Source of the DNA: Chamaecyparis obtusa
Lineage: Eukaryota; Streptophyta; Pinopsida; Cupressales; Cupressaceae
DNA length: 64,000 bases
Assembly (NCBI GenBank): GCA_027943335.1
Contig: BSBK01000879.1
Span: forward strand, 572,581 to 636,580
Reading direction: 5' to 3'
Below are positions 22,003 through 33,789 of this stretch, piece by piece; the first letter of the stretch is position 1, and every line of letters begins with the position of its first letter. The notes under the pieces are model-generated. The model was given only the letters and a program-made list of their open reading frames with translations, had not been told where the DNA came from and made no database searches. Made by a program: the position numbers and the translations under genes.

Positions 22003-22154
22003 TGCCTAGAAGGGTCATTTTTAATTCATTTGCAACCTTTGACTTTTGGCAATTTAGAGAGCTCAGAGTGAAATGGAGAGTGTTCCAGTGAGATTGCACC
22101 GATTCAAGTTCTCCCGACATCACAGCCGATTGGCCAACTATGACCCACCTATGA

Positions 22155-22635
22155 GTAGTCGATAACTTAGCTTACATTTCAAGTTTTTTAATGTATTTTG
22201 ATAGATTTAGGTTGATTTAGGGCAGTTTAGGAACTTTCTCACCAAACTTCACGCAAGGAAATAGTTTCCTTGTGGGAGCTAGGAAGGCGTCTCATGTGAG
22301 GAAAGACCCAAAGAGGGCTTCCTCGCGTGGGGTACCTCTGTAGGCTCGTGCGAGGTGGTCGACAATGTCGTGCGAGAAATCCTCCTCGGGGAAGATCTCT
22401 TGCGCGAGTTGAGATAAAGGCTCGCATGACAGCCAAATGTCACGCAAGGCTATTACTTCCTCATGTAGGAAACTACTACAAAGAATCAAAATATATGCCC
22501 AAATTTGCATAGAAATAGCCAAGTAGAGCATCAGAGAGTTAGGCTTCAGATAGCGTTATAGCTTCAATTTCAATTTTTGCTTTGAAAATCATCATGATTG
22601 AGGATACTAATCATGTGTTGTCACTTTCATTATAG
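22155..22635 (+). other. Putative intron 1 of the PMD gene
   Basis: It starts GTAGTC, ends TTTCATTATAG, has no PMD-like frame, and contains a CG-rich ctcgcgtgagg-type repeat. The donor position matches the GTATGT at 58005 in element A. Confidence 0.5.
22245..22470. repeat. CG-rich ctcgcgtgagg motif cluster
   Basis: About eight related words: ctcatgtgagg (22291), ctcgcgtggg (22322), ctcgtgcgagg (22345), cgtgcgag (22369), cttgcgcgag (22399), ctcgcatgac (22421), cacgcaagg (22441) and ctcatgtagg (22460). Related words recur at the other end of C, near 36020-36110 and 37470-37560. Confidence 0.6.
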
Positions 22636-25012
22636 GTTGACTTCCCAGACATTGTGTTTCATTCTCACACGCATGTGATCAGGGTGATAGTACGGTAGTT
22701 GGATGATGTCGAGTCAACACACATTGATGGACTAGGATTGTCATATCTACATGATGTGTCCGATATCCTAGTAAATCATAGACTGTTAGGTTCACTAGTC
22801 AAGCATTTCCATTTAGAAATGAACACATTCCATTTTCCATAGGGGGAGATGACAGTGACCCTAGATGATATATATAAGATCTTGAGAGTACCTTTCCATG
22901 ACCCACGCATGGAGTACGACACACAGCCTAGAGAGGGCACATTGGCACTCAGAGAGATCTTCCAGGATGATCTAGTGATGGGATGGGTGATCCCATGGGA
23001 TGACCTGGTCAACTATTATGGTGCGGGACATTGATTAGCAATTGTTTTAGCAGCATTCTTGGGCTGCTACTTGATGCCAGGAAGAGGGTAGCATGGATTG
23101 GATTGTGGCTAGGGCAGGATGCTACAGAGGATGTTACAACAACCACCTATGAGATTTGCATGGGGTCATTGTATCTTAGCACATATGTATCATGAGATGC
23201 ATGAGATCGTGTATCAGGGTTCTCAGAGCATGGCCGCAAGAGTGGTGATACTGCAGATATGGGCTTGGGAGCATCTTCCCATTTGCAAGTTAGTGTTCCA
23301 TGATACTAAATAGCCATTAGAGCCATATATATACAGGTATGGAGGCCCAATGACTTAGCCGGCCCTGGGTAAGAAAAAGTAGTGGCGAGTGATGAGTCTA
23401 ATTATTGACTCAATTTTGTTATGATCTTTATGTTTTACTGATGCTCTAATAAACATTTCCAAGACATTTTATTACTTATACTTATATGAACCAATGCCAA
23501 GTATAGCTAAAACCACAAATCTATGGGTAGCCTGAATGATATGTTTTTCTAACTATCATAAATATAATGCAGTACTTCATATAATTATTTCAAGCTGTGT
23601 TCTAACATTTAAGTAGGAGTTGAAATGTTGACTTGCATATGTGTACCGAGTGTACTAACCTTTCAGGTAAACATAGAGTGGTATGAAGAGTTGCACATCT
23701 ACATTGAAGAAGGGAGTTGGAAGACCAACCATGGCGAGAGAATTCAGCATGCTTCTGATGGAGGTGCTGAGCTTAGGAGCTATTGTTCCAAAAAATATAG
23801 GGAATTAGTCTTGCTACATTTCCTCTGAACTGTTATTCTGTTGACAATAGTAATTGTATCATGTTTTGGTTGTTTTATCTCCTTCATATGTGGTGAGATT
23901 TAATGAGACTTTTCTATTATGTTTTCAATAAGCATCAATCCTTGATATAAAGGGATTTTGACTGATTTAGTAGGTAATGAAGAAGATAGAATTATGTACT
24001 CAGCATAGTGAAAGTTGCTATGTTTCTATTCTTCATGAGTTATTCAATTGTTATGTAACCAGTTAAGAAGAATTTAATGGAAGAGTGATTTTGGATCATT
24101 TTCTTGTGTTGAGTAGTTAGCAGAAGCCAACCAAGGGGGCCCACTTGGGAGGTGGATTAGATTAAGTAGGAATAGATTTTCTTTCTGTACTTTTCCTATT
24201 TTCAAATAGAGTTATTGTTTATTCCTATAGCATTGCCACTGTTGTTGTTCCTGCAACATTTGCAGAGATGGGTATAGTGAATGTTTTGAGTGTTAGATAG
24301 GGTTAGATTCATTTCATATGTTTTTTTGTAGTAATTTCATCCAATAGTCAAGTGTGTTTACATTCTTGTAGCAATAGCATAGATTCCTTTCAAGCATTGT
24401 ATCTTCCTACAACATAAGTGTTTTGACTCCTAAAGGAACTTAGTGCACAAACTGTGCTGTCCCATTTCAAGTCTATGTCCCTTGGTTGACAATCTAAATG
24501 CATTTCATGATGGGAATAGGTAATCCATAGCATAGATATATTACCCTTGAGAGAGAGATAATGGCATGATTATCTTGACCTATTGTGAGACTGTTCAGTG
24601 AGCTTATCTAGATGACATGGTAGTAGTGGTATGGCAACCATGGGTAGTGACAGAGGTCTAGAATGATGCTAGACATGAGCTGCCACACATGTTTTGTTCA
24701 TGTCCTTTGATTGGCTGCACAATTAGTATCATTGAGTGGTTCCCATTATCACAAGTCCTGAGGTAGTTTGGTAGGCCACAGGACATATCCCAGGAGTACT
24801 GTGCATATGCTCGCTTCACCGATGAGGTGAAGAAGGGCTAGATGGCGAGGCTGGATCAAGGGCAGTGCATGATAGAGGCATAGGTAGCATCATCCTGATG
24901 GGATTACATGGTGGCTATGACTAATGGGGGGATGGTACTAGCATACAGGGATCATTTATTGGCACATTCGTTCCCCTAATTTATAGATCCTATTGGTATG
25001 GGCTAATAGGCA

Positions 25013-25126
25013 CAATAGGTGGTGCACCCTCCACCACAGCAGTAATAGGTAGCTCAGGTGGCATAGTAGTAGGGAGTGCAATAGCAGGTAGTGTAGTAGT
25101 AGATACCCTGATAGATGACTAGGAAG
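25013..25126 (+). other. Gln-rich tract with CAG to TAG decay
   Basis: In the PMD gene frame, caa/cag codons alternate with runs of tag (three at a time at 25067 and 25094), framed by the Pro run HPPP at 25025. About eleven tag and one taa codon sit where glutamine repeats are expected. Confidence 0.75.
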
Positions 25127-25690
25127 ACTTCCATTCCTCCAAGGCTGATGGGGATAGATCCTAGTGCAAGGAGCAGTGGGGGGTAGGATAGGTCAATGAG
25201 ATAGAGGATAGGTGATTCATCATAGTAGAATCCTCCTAACAAGGAGGTGCAGGTCAAGGATGTAGCCATGCAAGATCAAGCTGCATAGGGTCCCCCTTAG
25301 GAGACGAGACCACACAGTTGTAGGATATACTGCGAAGGACCTGGGATAGATTGAGATAGGCTCAGCAGGAGCTAATGGATCGTAACATACAGGTCATAGT
25401 TCAGAATACCCAGATAGCAGAGAGGGATCAAGAGATTAGAGAGCTACTAGAGGCATTGGCTAGGGCTTAGATAGAGACTCGATATGAGGTCACCCAGTCA
25501 TCTTACTATTATGCATCATATGTAGGTGCAGTGCTAGAGGTAGCGGACTAGGTTTCACCATTTTTAGAGTATGTCGAGGCACCGGTGGTACCACAAGGAC
25601 CTCTTCCATAGGCACCACCATAGCAGGACATTCCACCTCCCCCACCTCCTCTAGGTGGTGATGGCTAGGGCTAGATTAGGATTGAGATAT

Positions 25691-27046
25691 CATGATGTAT
25701 TGTAGCCCCATTTTTTATAGACTATGCTCAAGTAGAACCATTTTGTATATTGACATTTGATCGATATATATATGAGCTCATCTTTTGGTATCATTGTACT
25801 TGTGTATATTGCTTTAGATGTGTATATTTTATGAGATGTATCCTAAATGATTAGATGGATAGAGATGAGATGTATGGCATGTATGGTTATGAATATGCAC
25901 ATGTTTTTTTATTGTTATGTATGTATGCAATGTGAAATGCAATGATGGATAAATACAATGTATGATTTGATTTATGAATGCACATGTATATGAATATGTA
26001 AATGTAAATGTATGTATATGGATTATGAGAATGCATTTTGATGGATGTAATGCAATATATATGGTATTAATCATCTTAGGTAGGATGTCACAATACACAC
26101 CAGGTACTAACCAAAAGAATGTTCATGAAGATCAAGAGTGAGGATCAAACACTTATGTAGTCAAGGTGAACCCAGGATGTAAGATGAGAACCCTCATACA
26201 AACCCAGAAGAATACAACAAAGAGAACCACAAATTACTATCACAATACAAGCCTAGAATGAAAATGCAAGCCTAAACTAGACTCAATCCCTAGGACTTGG
26301 TTGCTGGACCCATTAGATAATTATCATCATAGAGAATTTGGTATTGGATGATTGTAAGGTGTCATACAACTCTCACTGATATGAAAGTCATGAGAATATG
26401 AATATGACATCAGTCTTTAGATTTGTTGGAATGAGGTGTAAGCATTAAGGCACAAGAAGCTACAATGACCTAAACACTTATTCCTTTTGATTTAGAAAGT
26501 TAACATAAGCATCAAAACATAATTACTAGGATGACCTAAATGTTGCTTGTGTACAAACACACTAGACATACAAGAGTGCCTTCTTTTTCTAAGTATAATA
26601 AGGATGCTCGCAGTGACCCTTACATTCACTTCATAGGATGAGCATTCAAAAGTTCACTTGTACCAAAAAGAAGTCACTCAAATAGATAAGGAAAAGAACC
26701 CACCTCACCAAAGTTTCCATATAAAAGGAGTCAAGGTACACATGGTCATCAAACATGAGATGAAGGCTCTCATAGTGGACACCCCTCTTATATGGATTCC
26801 TTGGATCATTGGAACTAAACCAACAAACAAAAAGTAAAGAAAAGATCATGCCCCCAGTCCTTGCAACTCTTAGTCAGGATAGACATCTTTGAGTTGCTCG
26901 AGGAGGAATGATAAAGTGAAAAGGATAAGCACACAAAAAAAGAAAAGCTTAGCATGTCTCAAAGAGTTCACAAATTTAGTTTTCAATTTTTAGTTTCAGT
27001 GGATTGATATCAAATCCGAAGTATATAGCATTCGTGAGAATTCTCA
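25691..27046 (-). other. Element C spacer between the PMD gene and integrase
   Basis: Contains an atgtatg-rich simple-sequence stretch (25850-26070) whose reverse complement resembles the cattaca-rich stretch of element A at 55250-56000. No protein domain is seen in either strand. Confidence 0.45.
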
Positions 27047-27440
27047 TCAGGATGATGATAGTAGATAGACACAGTGAGAACCACTAGTGACTAATGTGAG
27101 AGGAAGTCTCAAGGAGAGATTGTAGTGTGAGCTAATTATCAGTAGATAGACATAGTGAGAATCACCAGTAACTGATACAAGGATAATCCTATAGCTAAGC
27201 ATTAGTAGGCAGACATAGTGAGGATTACCAGTGACTGATGCAAGGAAGATCCTATAGCTAAGCATTAGTAGGTAGACACAGTGAGTACCATGGGTGACTA
27301 ATGTGAGGAAGAGCCTAAAGCTAAGCATCAGTAGGAAAACATAGTGAGAACCACTAGTGACTGATGCAAGGAAGAGCCTAAAGCTAAGCATCAGTAGGAA
27401 GACATAGTGAGAACCACTAGTGACTGATGTGAGGAAGATC
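27047..27440. repeat. 63-bp tandem repeat, 6 units
   Basis: Units begin gtagg(a/t)agacatagtgaga near 27060, 27143, 27207, 27270, 27331 and 27394. Because 63 is a multiple of three, a long artefactual minus-strand ORF appears over it. Confidence 0.88.
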
Positions 27441-27964
27441 CTCTGAAAGATAGGACAATGCCCCCTAGACTAGGAAGGTGCCCCCAAGTGTGACCAGTTT
27501 CAATCCATGTAAAGTCGAGCATAATCTCAAAGATAATTGAGAGCAAGTGCATGAGCTGGAAAAATAAAGCAAGAAAACATGAAAGCAACTATACAGGGCC
27601 AAGTGATGTTGTGATAGGTATAGCATTGCAAATCAACAAGTACCTGATTACTAGGTTTTCATTGTCTTGGTGGGATTTTATTGCTTTTGCTACCATGACA
27701 CCCATTTACTAGGTTTTCATCAATGGCACATTTTTTGTTTTTTTATTTTTTTGTATTTTTATCTTTTTGATTTTTTAGTATTTTTCAATTTTTTTGGTTG
27801 ATGCATCAAAGCGCCTATTTACGAGGTTTTCACTAAGATGATCATTTTTTTAGGACTTTTTACAACTTTTAAGATTTTTTTAGAATAGTATATACATGGA
27901 GCATGCAGAAGATGTCTCAGCTATAGAATCACTTTAGATGTAGCGTGTTGATCATCTCTTTCAG
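27441..27964. other. Element C 3' spacer, T-rich
   Basis: Non-coding with T-rich runs (27720-27800) and three copies of a ttta(c)taggttttca-like word near 27650, 27705 and 27820. Confidence 0.45.
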
Positions 27965-29250
27965 TTGTTCTCCTTCATAAGTAGAGAGTTGATAGGCACC
28001 AGACCTAAACACTACATTAACAATATATGGACCAAGCCAATTTGGTTCAAACTTTCCCTTTTGGATCTGCTATTGTTGATTCTTAGGGTTTTCTCTCAAG
28101 ACGAGATCACCCACTTGGAAGTCCCTTGGTTTAACTTTCTTATTATAGCTTGTGGATATCTATTTCTGATATGCTCGGAGATGATCGAATGCCACTTGAC
28201 GACATTCATCTAGTAATTCTAGCTCTTGTAGCCAAGATATTCTAATGTCTTCATCAATGATGAGGCCTTTCAGAGAGACTCACAAAGTAGGAATCTTGAC
28301 CTTAATAGTTAGTACAACATCTGCACCATAAACTAAAGCAAAGGGTGTGGCCCGTGTTGGTGTTCAAATACTTTCTCTATAGGCCCATAAAGCTAGATTG
28401 ATCTAGAGGTTCCAATCTCTACTAGATTTGTGAGTTGTGTGGTGGAGGATCTTAAGAATCACCTTGTTTGATGGTTCTGCTTGTCCATTACCCTGGGGAT
28501 AATAGATGGAAGACCAATGCTAAGCAATCTTGAACTTAGAGCATAGCTCTTTCAAATTCTTATTCTTGAATTGCCCCCCATTGTTAGTGATTATTGAGGA
28601 GGGTACACCATACCTACAGATGATCTTAGTGAAATAGTCTGTAGAGGTGATAATGAACTTGTGTCCATTTGATGAAGAGGGATGAATCTGACCCACCAAA
28701 TCAAAAGCCCATTGTTGAAATGGCCAAAAGGTAATGAATGGGATTAGCTCCTTGGCAGGAGCATGAATCAGATTCCCATGAAGTTTACACTATTTACAAG
28801 CCTTAGCATATTGTAGAGCTTCTTTCTCCATATCAGGCCAATAGTAACCAACTCTAATAAGTTTACGAGCCAGTGTTAGGCCACTCAAATGGGATCCATA
28901 GATGCCTTCATGCACCTCAACTAATGTATGTTTGGACTCATAGGGTTCTAAACACCTAGGGAGGGTACCATCTACACCTCACCTATACAAGTCATTAGCT
29001 ATGATAACATATTATGAAGAACTATGAATTAGGTGATGTTTCTAATTTCGGGTGTAAGTGTCCAGAACAATTTGGTCATGGAGGTAGGAATAGATATGAT
29101 GGTAGCAAGATGAATCATGTCCAATGATTGAACAAATCATCATAGATTTGGGGGATTCATGGGCTAGGTAGCGTAACGTCTCCACCAGGAATTCATGTTG
29201 GAAGTCATTTTCTAGCATCTCTAACATGGAAGCAAGAGTGGTCATAGCAT
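27965..29250 (-). pseudogene. Element C integrase, broken
   Basis: Minus-strand frames show the HHCC finger (HEGIYGSHLSG near 28900, then CK-stop-CKLHG), the first catalytic aspartate in QWAFDLVG, and the glutamate in GNGQAEPSNK near 28500. The second catalytic position reads ITNNGG: the Asp codon at 28583-28585 is now Asn, which would abolish strand transfer. A C-terminal KKVKPRDFQVGDLVLR stretch (near 28110) is typical of gypsy integrases. No chromodomain is seen, as expected for Tat elements. Confidence 0.8.
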
Positions 29251-29332
29251 TGGCTGCTTTGTTGTCTGCTCGTGGAATCTGCTAGAAAGTGACATGTGCA
29301 AAGTATTTTCTTAGGTCATCAACCATCCTTTT

Positions 29333-29758
29333 CTAAGGTACCAATTTTTCATCCTTTCTTTGATAAATGTCATTGACTTGGTTGATGACAAGTTGTGAAT
29401 CTTCAAAGATCTTTAGTTCATCTACTTGCCATTCAATGGCTATCTTCATGTCATTGATTAGGGATTCATACTCAGCAATGTTATTTGTACAAGGGAACAA
29501 CATTTTATATGCCTTTGGTAAAGAGTACCTCTGTGGGGTAATGAATAGTATTCCAGCACTTGACCCCTGTTGGGTAAATGATCCATCAAAGAACATGATC
29601 CATATCCGATGTGTGAGAAGAATTATGGACTCATCTGGAAACTCAATGTTCAATGGTTGATAATCAATGATAGGTGCTTCAGCCAACTGATCTGCAATTG
29701 CTTGTCCTTTAATGGCTTTTCTCTCTACATACTCAATGTCAAACTCACTAAGTATCAT
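29333..29758 (-). pseudogene. Element C archaeal-type RNase H (second RNase H)
   Basis: IWIMFFDGSFTQQGSSAGIL, PCTNNIAEYESL and FEDSQLVINQVN show the D, E and D of an RNase H fold of the RVT_3/archaeal type. A second RNase H between RT-RNase H and integrase is a hallmark of the Tat group. Its role is degradation of the RNA strand or tRNA primer during cDNA synthesis. Confidence 0.82.
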
Positions 29759-31380
29759 GACCTATTTTTCTAATCTACCTATAAGGGCAGCTTTATTGAG
29801 CAAGTACTTTAATGGATCAATTTTAGCAATAAGACGTGTAGTGTGAGCAAGCATGGAGTGCCACAATTTCTATGAAGCAAATACCACTACTAAGAAATCT
29901 TTCTCAATAATTGAATAGTTCATTTCATAAAAGACCAAAGTTCTATTGATGTAATAAATGGCCATTTCTTTGTTTTTCTGATCTTCTTAGGCTAGTGAAA
30001 CACCTAGTGATGTGTCTATAGAAAAGATATAGAGAATGAGTGGTTTCCCATGAATAGGAGGCATCGGTATTGGTGGATTTGCAAGATATTGTTTGATTTG
30101 TTGGAGCCCTTTATCATAATCTATGTTCCATTCATAGGTCACACCTTTATGTAGGGTCTTGGTGAATGGTTGTGACTTGTCTGCTAGTTGTGCAATGAAG
30201 CGTCGGATAGATTGTAACCAACCTTGGAGACCTCTCATCTAACTGATGTTGTGTGGTGGATGCATCTCCTTAATAGCTTAAACTTTTTTTGGATCTACCT
30301 CTATGCCTTTAGCAAATATGATGTAACCCAATAGTTTACCAAATGTGACTCCAAAGGAACACTTCTTTGGGTTGAGCCTTAAACTGAATTGTTCCATTTG
30401 ATCTAATATAGGACCTAGATCTGCAAGATGTACTTTCTATTCTATGCTCTTAGCTAATGTATCATCCACATAATCTTCCATCATCTTATGCATCATGTCA
30501 TGAAAGATAGTGGTGATAGCTCTTTGATATGTGGCTTCAGCATTCTTAAGCCTGAAGGGCATGACATTCCAATAGAAAGTTCCCAAAGCACAAGTGGAGG
30601 TTGTCTTTTCTTGGTCTTCTGGCATAATTTTTATTTGGTTGTAGCCAAAGAAATTGTCCATTAGTGAATACATTTCATAACCCATAGTCATGTATACAAT
30701 CATATCAATGTTGGGCAATGGGAAGTCATCCTTAGGACAAGCTTTATTCAAATCTCAAAAATCTGTGTAGACTCTGATAGATTTATCATGTTTGGTAACT
30801 GGAACAATATTGGAAATCCACTCTACATAGTCAATTTCTCTAATGAAATTAGCTTTGAGAAGTTTTTCTAATTCAGCTTTGACTAATAGTGCTACATGTG
30901 GATTCATCTTACAAAGCTTTTGTTTGAAAGCTTGACACCTGGTGCAATAGATAAGTGATGCATAATCAAATTAGGATCCAAACTAAGAATATGAGAATAA
31001 GACCATGAAAAGTTGATCTTCTTGCTTCGAAAGAATTTGGTGAACTCCTCTTTCTCTTCTGCAGATAAGGACTGTGCCAGATGAATAATTTGAGGTGCAG
31101 CTTTGGTACCCAAATTTACTAGTTGAGTGGGTTCTATCAATATTGAAGATCTTTCCTGGAAATGACTCGAAATCGTATCAAGTATCCCATCCTCAGGTGC
31201 CTCAGAGAGGTTTTCACCCTCAGATACATCTTTTGTTTTTACTTTTTTTGGCTCTGATACTACCACAATGTGGTTTTTACCATCAAAGCACTTATTTCTT
31301 TTTCTCTTAATTTTATGACTAAGATACTTGATATTAGCTTCAGTCATGTTGACACTATCTTCACTGCTGGAGGACGTCAC
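29759..31380 (-). pseudogene. Element C reverse transcriptase and first RNase H, broken
   Basis: The RT N-terminus lies at 31380-30904 (LDPNLIMHHLSIAPG). The catalytic core at 30751-30437 includes LMDNFFGYNQIKI, MPFRLKNAEATYQRA and the YVDD box at 30472-30461. The connection and first RNase H follow (LQGWLQSIRRFIAQLADKS, 30238-29987). In-frame stops at the joins of these segments break it. Confidence 0.85.
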
Positions 31381-32503
31381 AAGTTTGACAGTGTTAAAGT
31401 AGCAAGCAAGAGTGTAGTCATTCTGGAACGTAAGGACTTCATTGGATGGAGAGGAGAGGTTCTAGTTTATCAGCTCAGGATGGCAGAGTGAAAGAGAAAT
31501 GATTGGTTCAAGTGCATTCAGGGTATAGTCATCAAAAGCATGGACAAGCAAGTCAAGACCTAAAGCAATCTCATCCAGAGGTGTATTTGAATCCCTTCAA
31601 GACCTTATGTTGGAAGTAGAGGGAATGTTAACATCAGTCGAATCACACTCGGTCGTCCTAACACTAGACCCTTCACCTACTTTAAGGAGGTTTTCAAATG
31701 TGTGTATTGTGTCTATGTCCTTGTCAGAAGTTGTGTTAGATAGAGAATCAAACTCATACTCATGTGAGTCTGTAATACTTCAAATAGGAACTCCATCAAC
31801 ACTTGTTATACCATTTGACTCATTATGATCTCTTGTAACATTTATGTTCTATTGATTTTGTTCTTATTGAAAATGTGCTTGAAAAGATGATGGCATGTAG
31901 AGTTCCCATTGATAGTTAGGGTGACCCATTTGTATTTTTCTCAACTATTTATATGATAAAGGAGTAACTGAGGTAGTGTCATCAGAATCACTATCAATTT
32001 CAAGGTGTCTAATACGCTACTTCAGACCATCCAGCTCTATAAAGAATGCAGCAAGATTTGGAGGAATAGGACAAGGGAAGGTATCCTCATCTAAACTGGC
32101 CTCTGATTTTTTGGCTGAAATGGTGTCACTAGATACTGGTAGACATTCTGTTCCTGGTACAAATTTATTGATCCCTAAATGAAATGGGATTTTCTTGAAG
32201 CCTAGACTTGTGGTATCTTTTATCCTTAGCCCTGTGGCTTCAATTGGTTCTAGCAATCCATTGTCATTCACCCCTAAAGGGCCACTCCCTTTATAGCCAA
32301 AGCATTTCATGAGCTTGAAACCTTCACTGTTTGGTTCATGTTCTATATCATGAGTAGGAGTGATTTGTTTAGATGTGTCTTTCCCTTTATAAATCCAAGT
32401 TGTAATGGCTCTATTTTCATCCTCATATTCTAATGGTGTTGTGGCTTATACAAAAGTGCCATCATAGACTAATTGGGGTGAGACAATAGAAGGTTTCTTG
32501 TTC
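31381..32503 (-). pseudogene. Element C protease-RT spacer with a G-patch-like motif
   Basis: An acidic, poorly conserved linker. At 32310-32239 it holds CFGYKGSGPLGVNDNGLLEP, which fits the glycine pattern of a G-patch. Element A has the equivalent at about 44830-44900. Confidence 0.55.
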
Positions 32504-33742
32504 TTAGAAGGTCTCCCATAGGAACGCGGAGATAGAGGTAAAGCTATCAATGACAAAATAGGTTCCATCTGATATTTCCCCATGCCTGAATTTGTAATTT
32601 TTAGTCTTTTCCATCTCTTTCAATTTGGCATCACAGAATTCAGTAGACTCTCTATTTGTTGGGACAAAACTGTCAGCAAACTGAGTGAGGGTATTGCAAG
32701 AATAGCTTCTATTGGTAGGTACACTTACTTCGGTTCCATGGAATGAGAACTTTATGCATTGATGGTATGTCAAAGGAACCATTGGCATCTCATGGATCCA
32801 TGGCCTTCCCAATAGTAGGTTGTAGGCGAGAGGAATATCCAATACCTGAAAGACAACATTTCTCTCAATAGGACCAACCCTGATGGGTAACACAATCAGG
32901 GGCTTAGACTTGCACTCTTCTTCATCATATGCTTTGATAGTAATCTTTTTACATGCATCTATAGAATCTTTTCCATAACCTAGCTAGGTGGGAAAATTAG
33001 CAAAGTAGATATTTAGGCCAGCACCATTATCAATGAGGACACGGTGGACACGCTTTGGACCAATCATGACTTCAATATGCAGAGGAGTATTATGTGGGTG
33101 GCTTAGCGAATGATCATCTTCCTCAGAGAAAGATAGATAATGAGGGGAGGTTAGGTGACCTACTATGGATTGAAACTGGTCAAGATCAAGATCTTTTGGG
33201 ACATTTGCCTCAATGAGGGCTTTATCCAGAATCTTCCTATGAGTAGGAGAGATCTTCAATAACTCAAAGATAGTGATCTGAAGATTGGTATGTTGTAATT
33301 GGTCCAAGATATTGTAGTTGGCATTAGTAGGCATAGGGACCAATTTGGAGTTCTTGTTGGTAGGAGCAACAACAGCTTTGTCTACAGGTTGTTTTGGTGT
33401 AGATTTAGAAGGCTCGGGGCCTTTGAGAGTGATCTTTGCATTAGATCGAGTAACAACATTCTTGCAAACCTGAGACTTTTGTGATTTAGAAGATTGAGAC
33501 ACAAGACCTTGCAAAATTAATGGAGCTTTGGGTTTGGGAACATCTTTGCTCCCCTTGATAGTGATCACATCATAGTATTTGACATTAACAAGTTCAACCA
33601 TATTAATAACATTTTCATTGGTATTGTACATATAGTTGACCTTATTATTGGTATTCTTAGGCTTGGAAGACTCACCTTTCTCATGAGGAGGGAAGGGGTC
33701 TTTGAATGCTTGATGATCTAAATTCTTATTATGACAGCTCAC
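32504..33742 (-). pseudogene. Element C protease
   Basis: Two long open segments (33742-32987 and 32893-32504) are split by one stop near 32984. The active site reads VLIDNGAGLNIY, with the usual Ser/Thr replaced by Asn, followed by LPIRVGPIERNVVFQVLD and LLLGRPWIHE. Upstream is a linker with basic and Ser/Thr-rich sequence, as in element A. Confidence 0.82.
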
Positions 33743-33789
33743 AACAACATCACCATTGTTGATAAGATCTTGAATCTTGTATCTAAGTT

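Larger units (their letters stand above)
22073..25690 (+). pseudogene. Antisense PMD gene of element C (spliced, decayed)
   Basis: It runs opposite to C's gag-pol. Exon 1 starts at the ATG at 22073 (MESVPVRLHRFKFSRHHSRL) and ends at donor A|GTAGTC (22154/22155). The next exon begins after TTCATTATAG at 22636 and holds the plant mobile domain: FHLEMNTFHFP, GEMTVTLDDIYKILRVPF (22849-22902), then FAWGHCILAHMYHEMHE and WAWEHLPICK (23155-23290). Further acceptors are CTAACCTTTCAG (exon at 23667) and CTGTTCAG (exon at 24599). The exon at 24599 carries IEWFPLSQVLR and FGRPQDI. It ends with a Gln-rich tract, a helical charged stretch (25330-25480) and a Pro-rich tail. PMDs occur in host MAIN/MAIL proteins, linked to genome stability and silencing. 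Many TAG stops show it is dead. Confidence 0.75.

Noticed and set aside
27047..27391. 114-codon minus-strand ORF with hydrophobic repeats
   Set aside because: It follows the 63-bp tandem repeat, whose length is a multiple of three; no domain.
27590..27950. CRISPR-like repeats
   Set aside because: The taggttttca copies are few and irregular, and the DNA is a plant retroelement.
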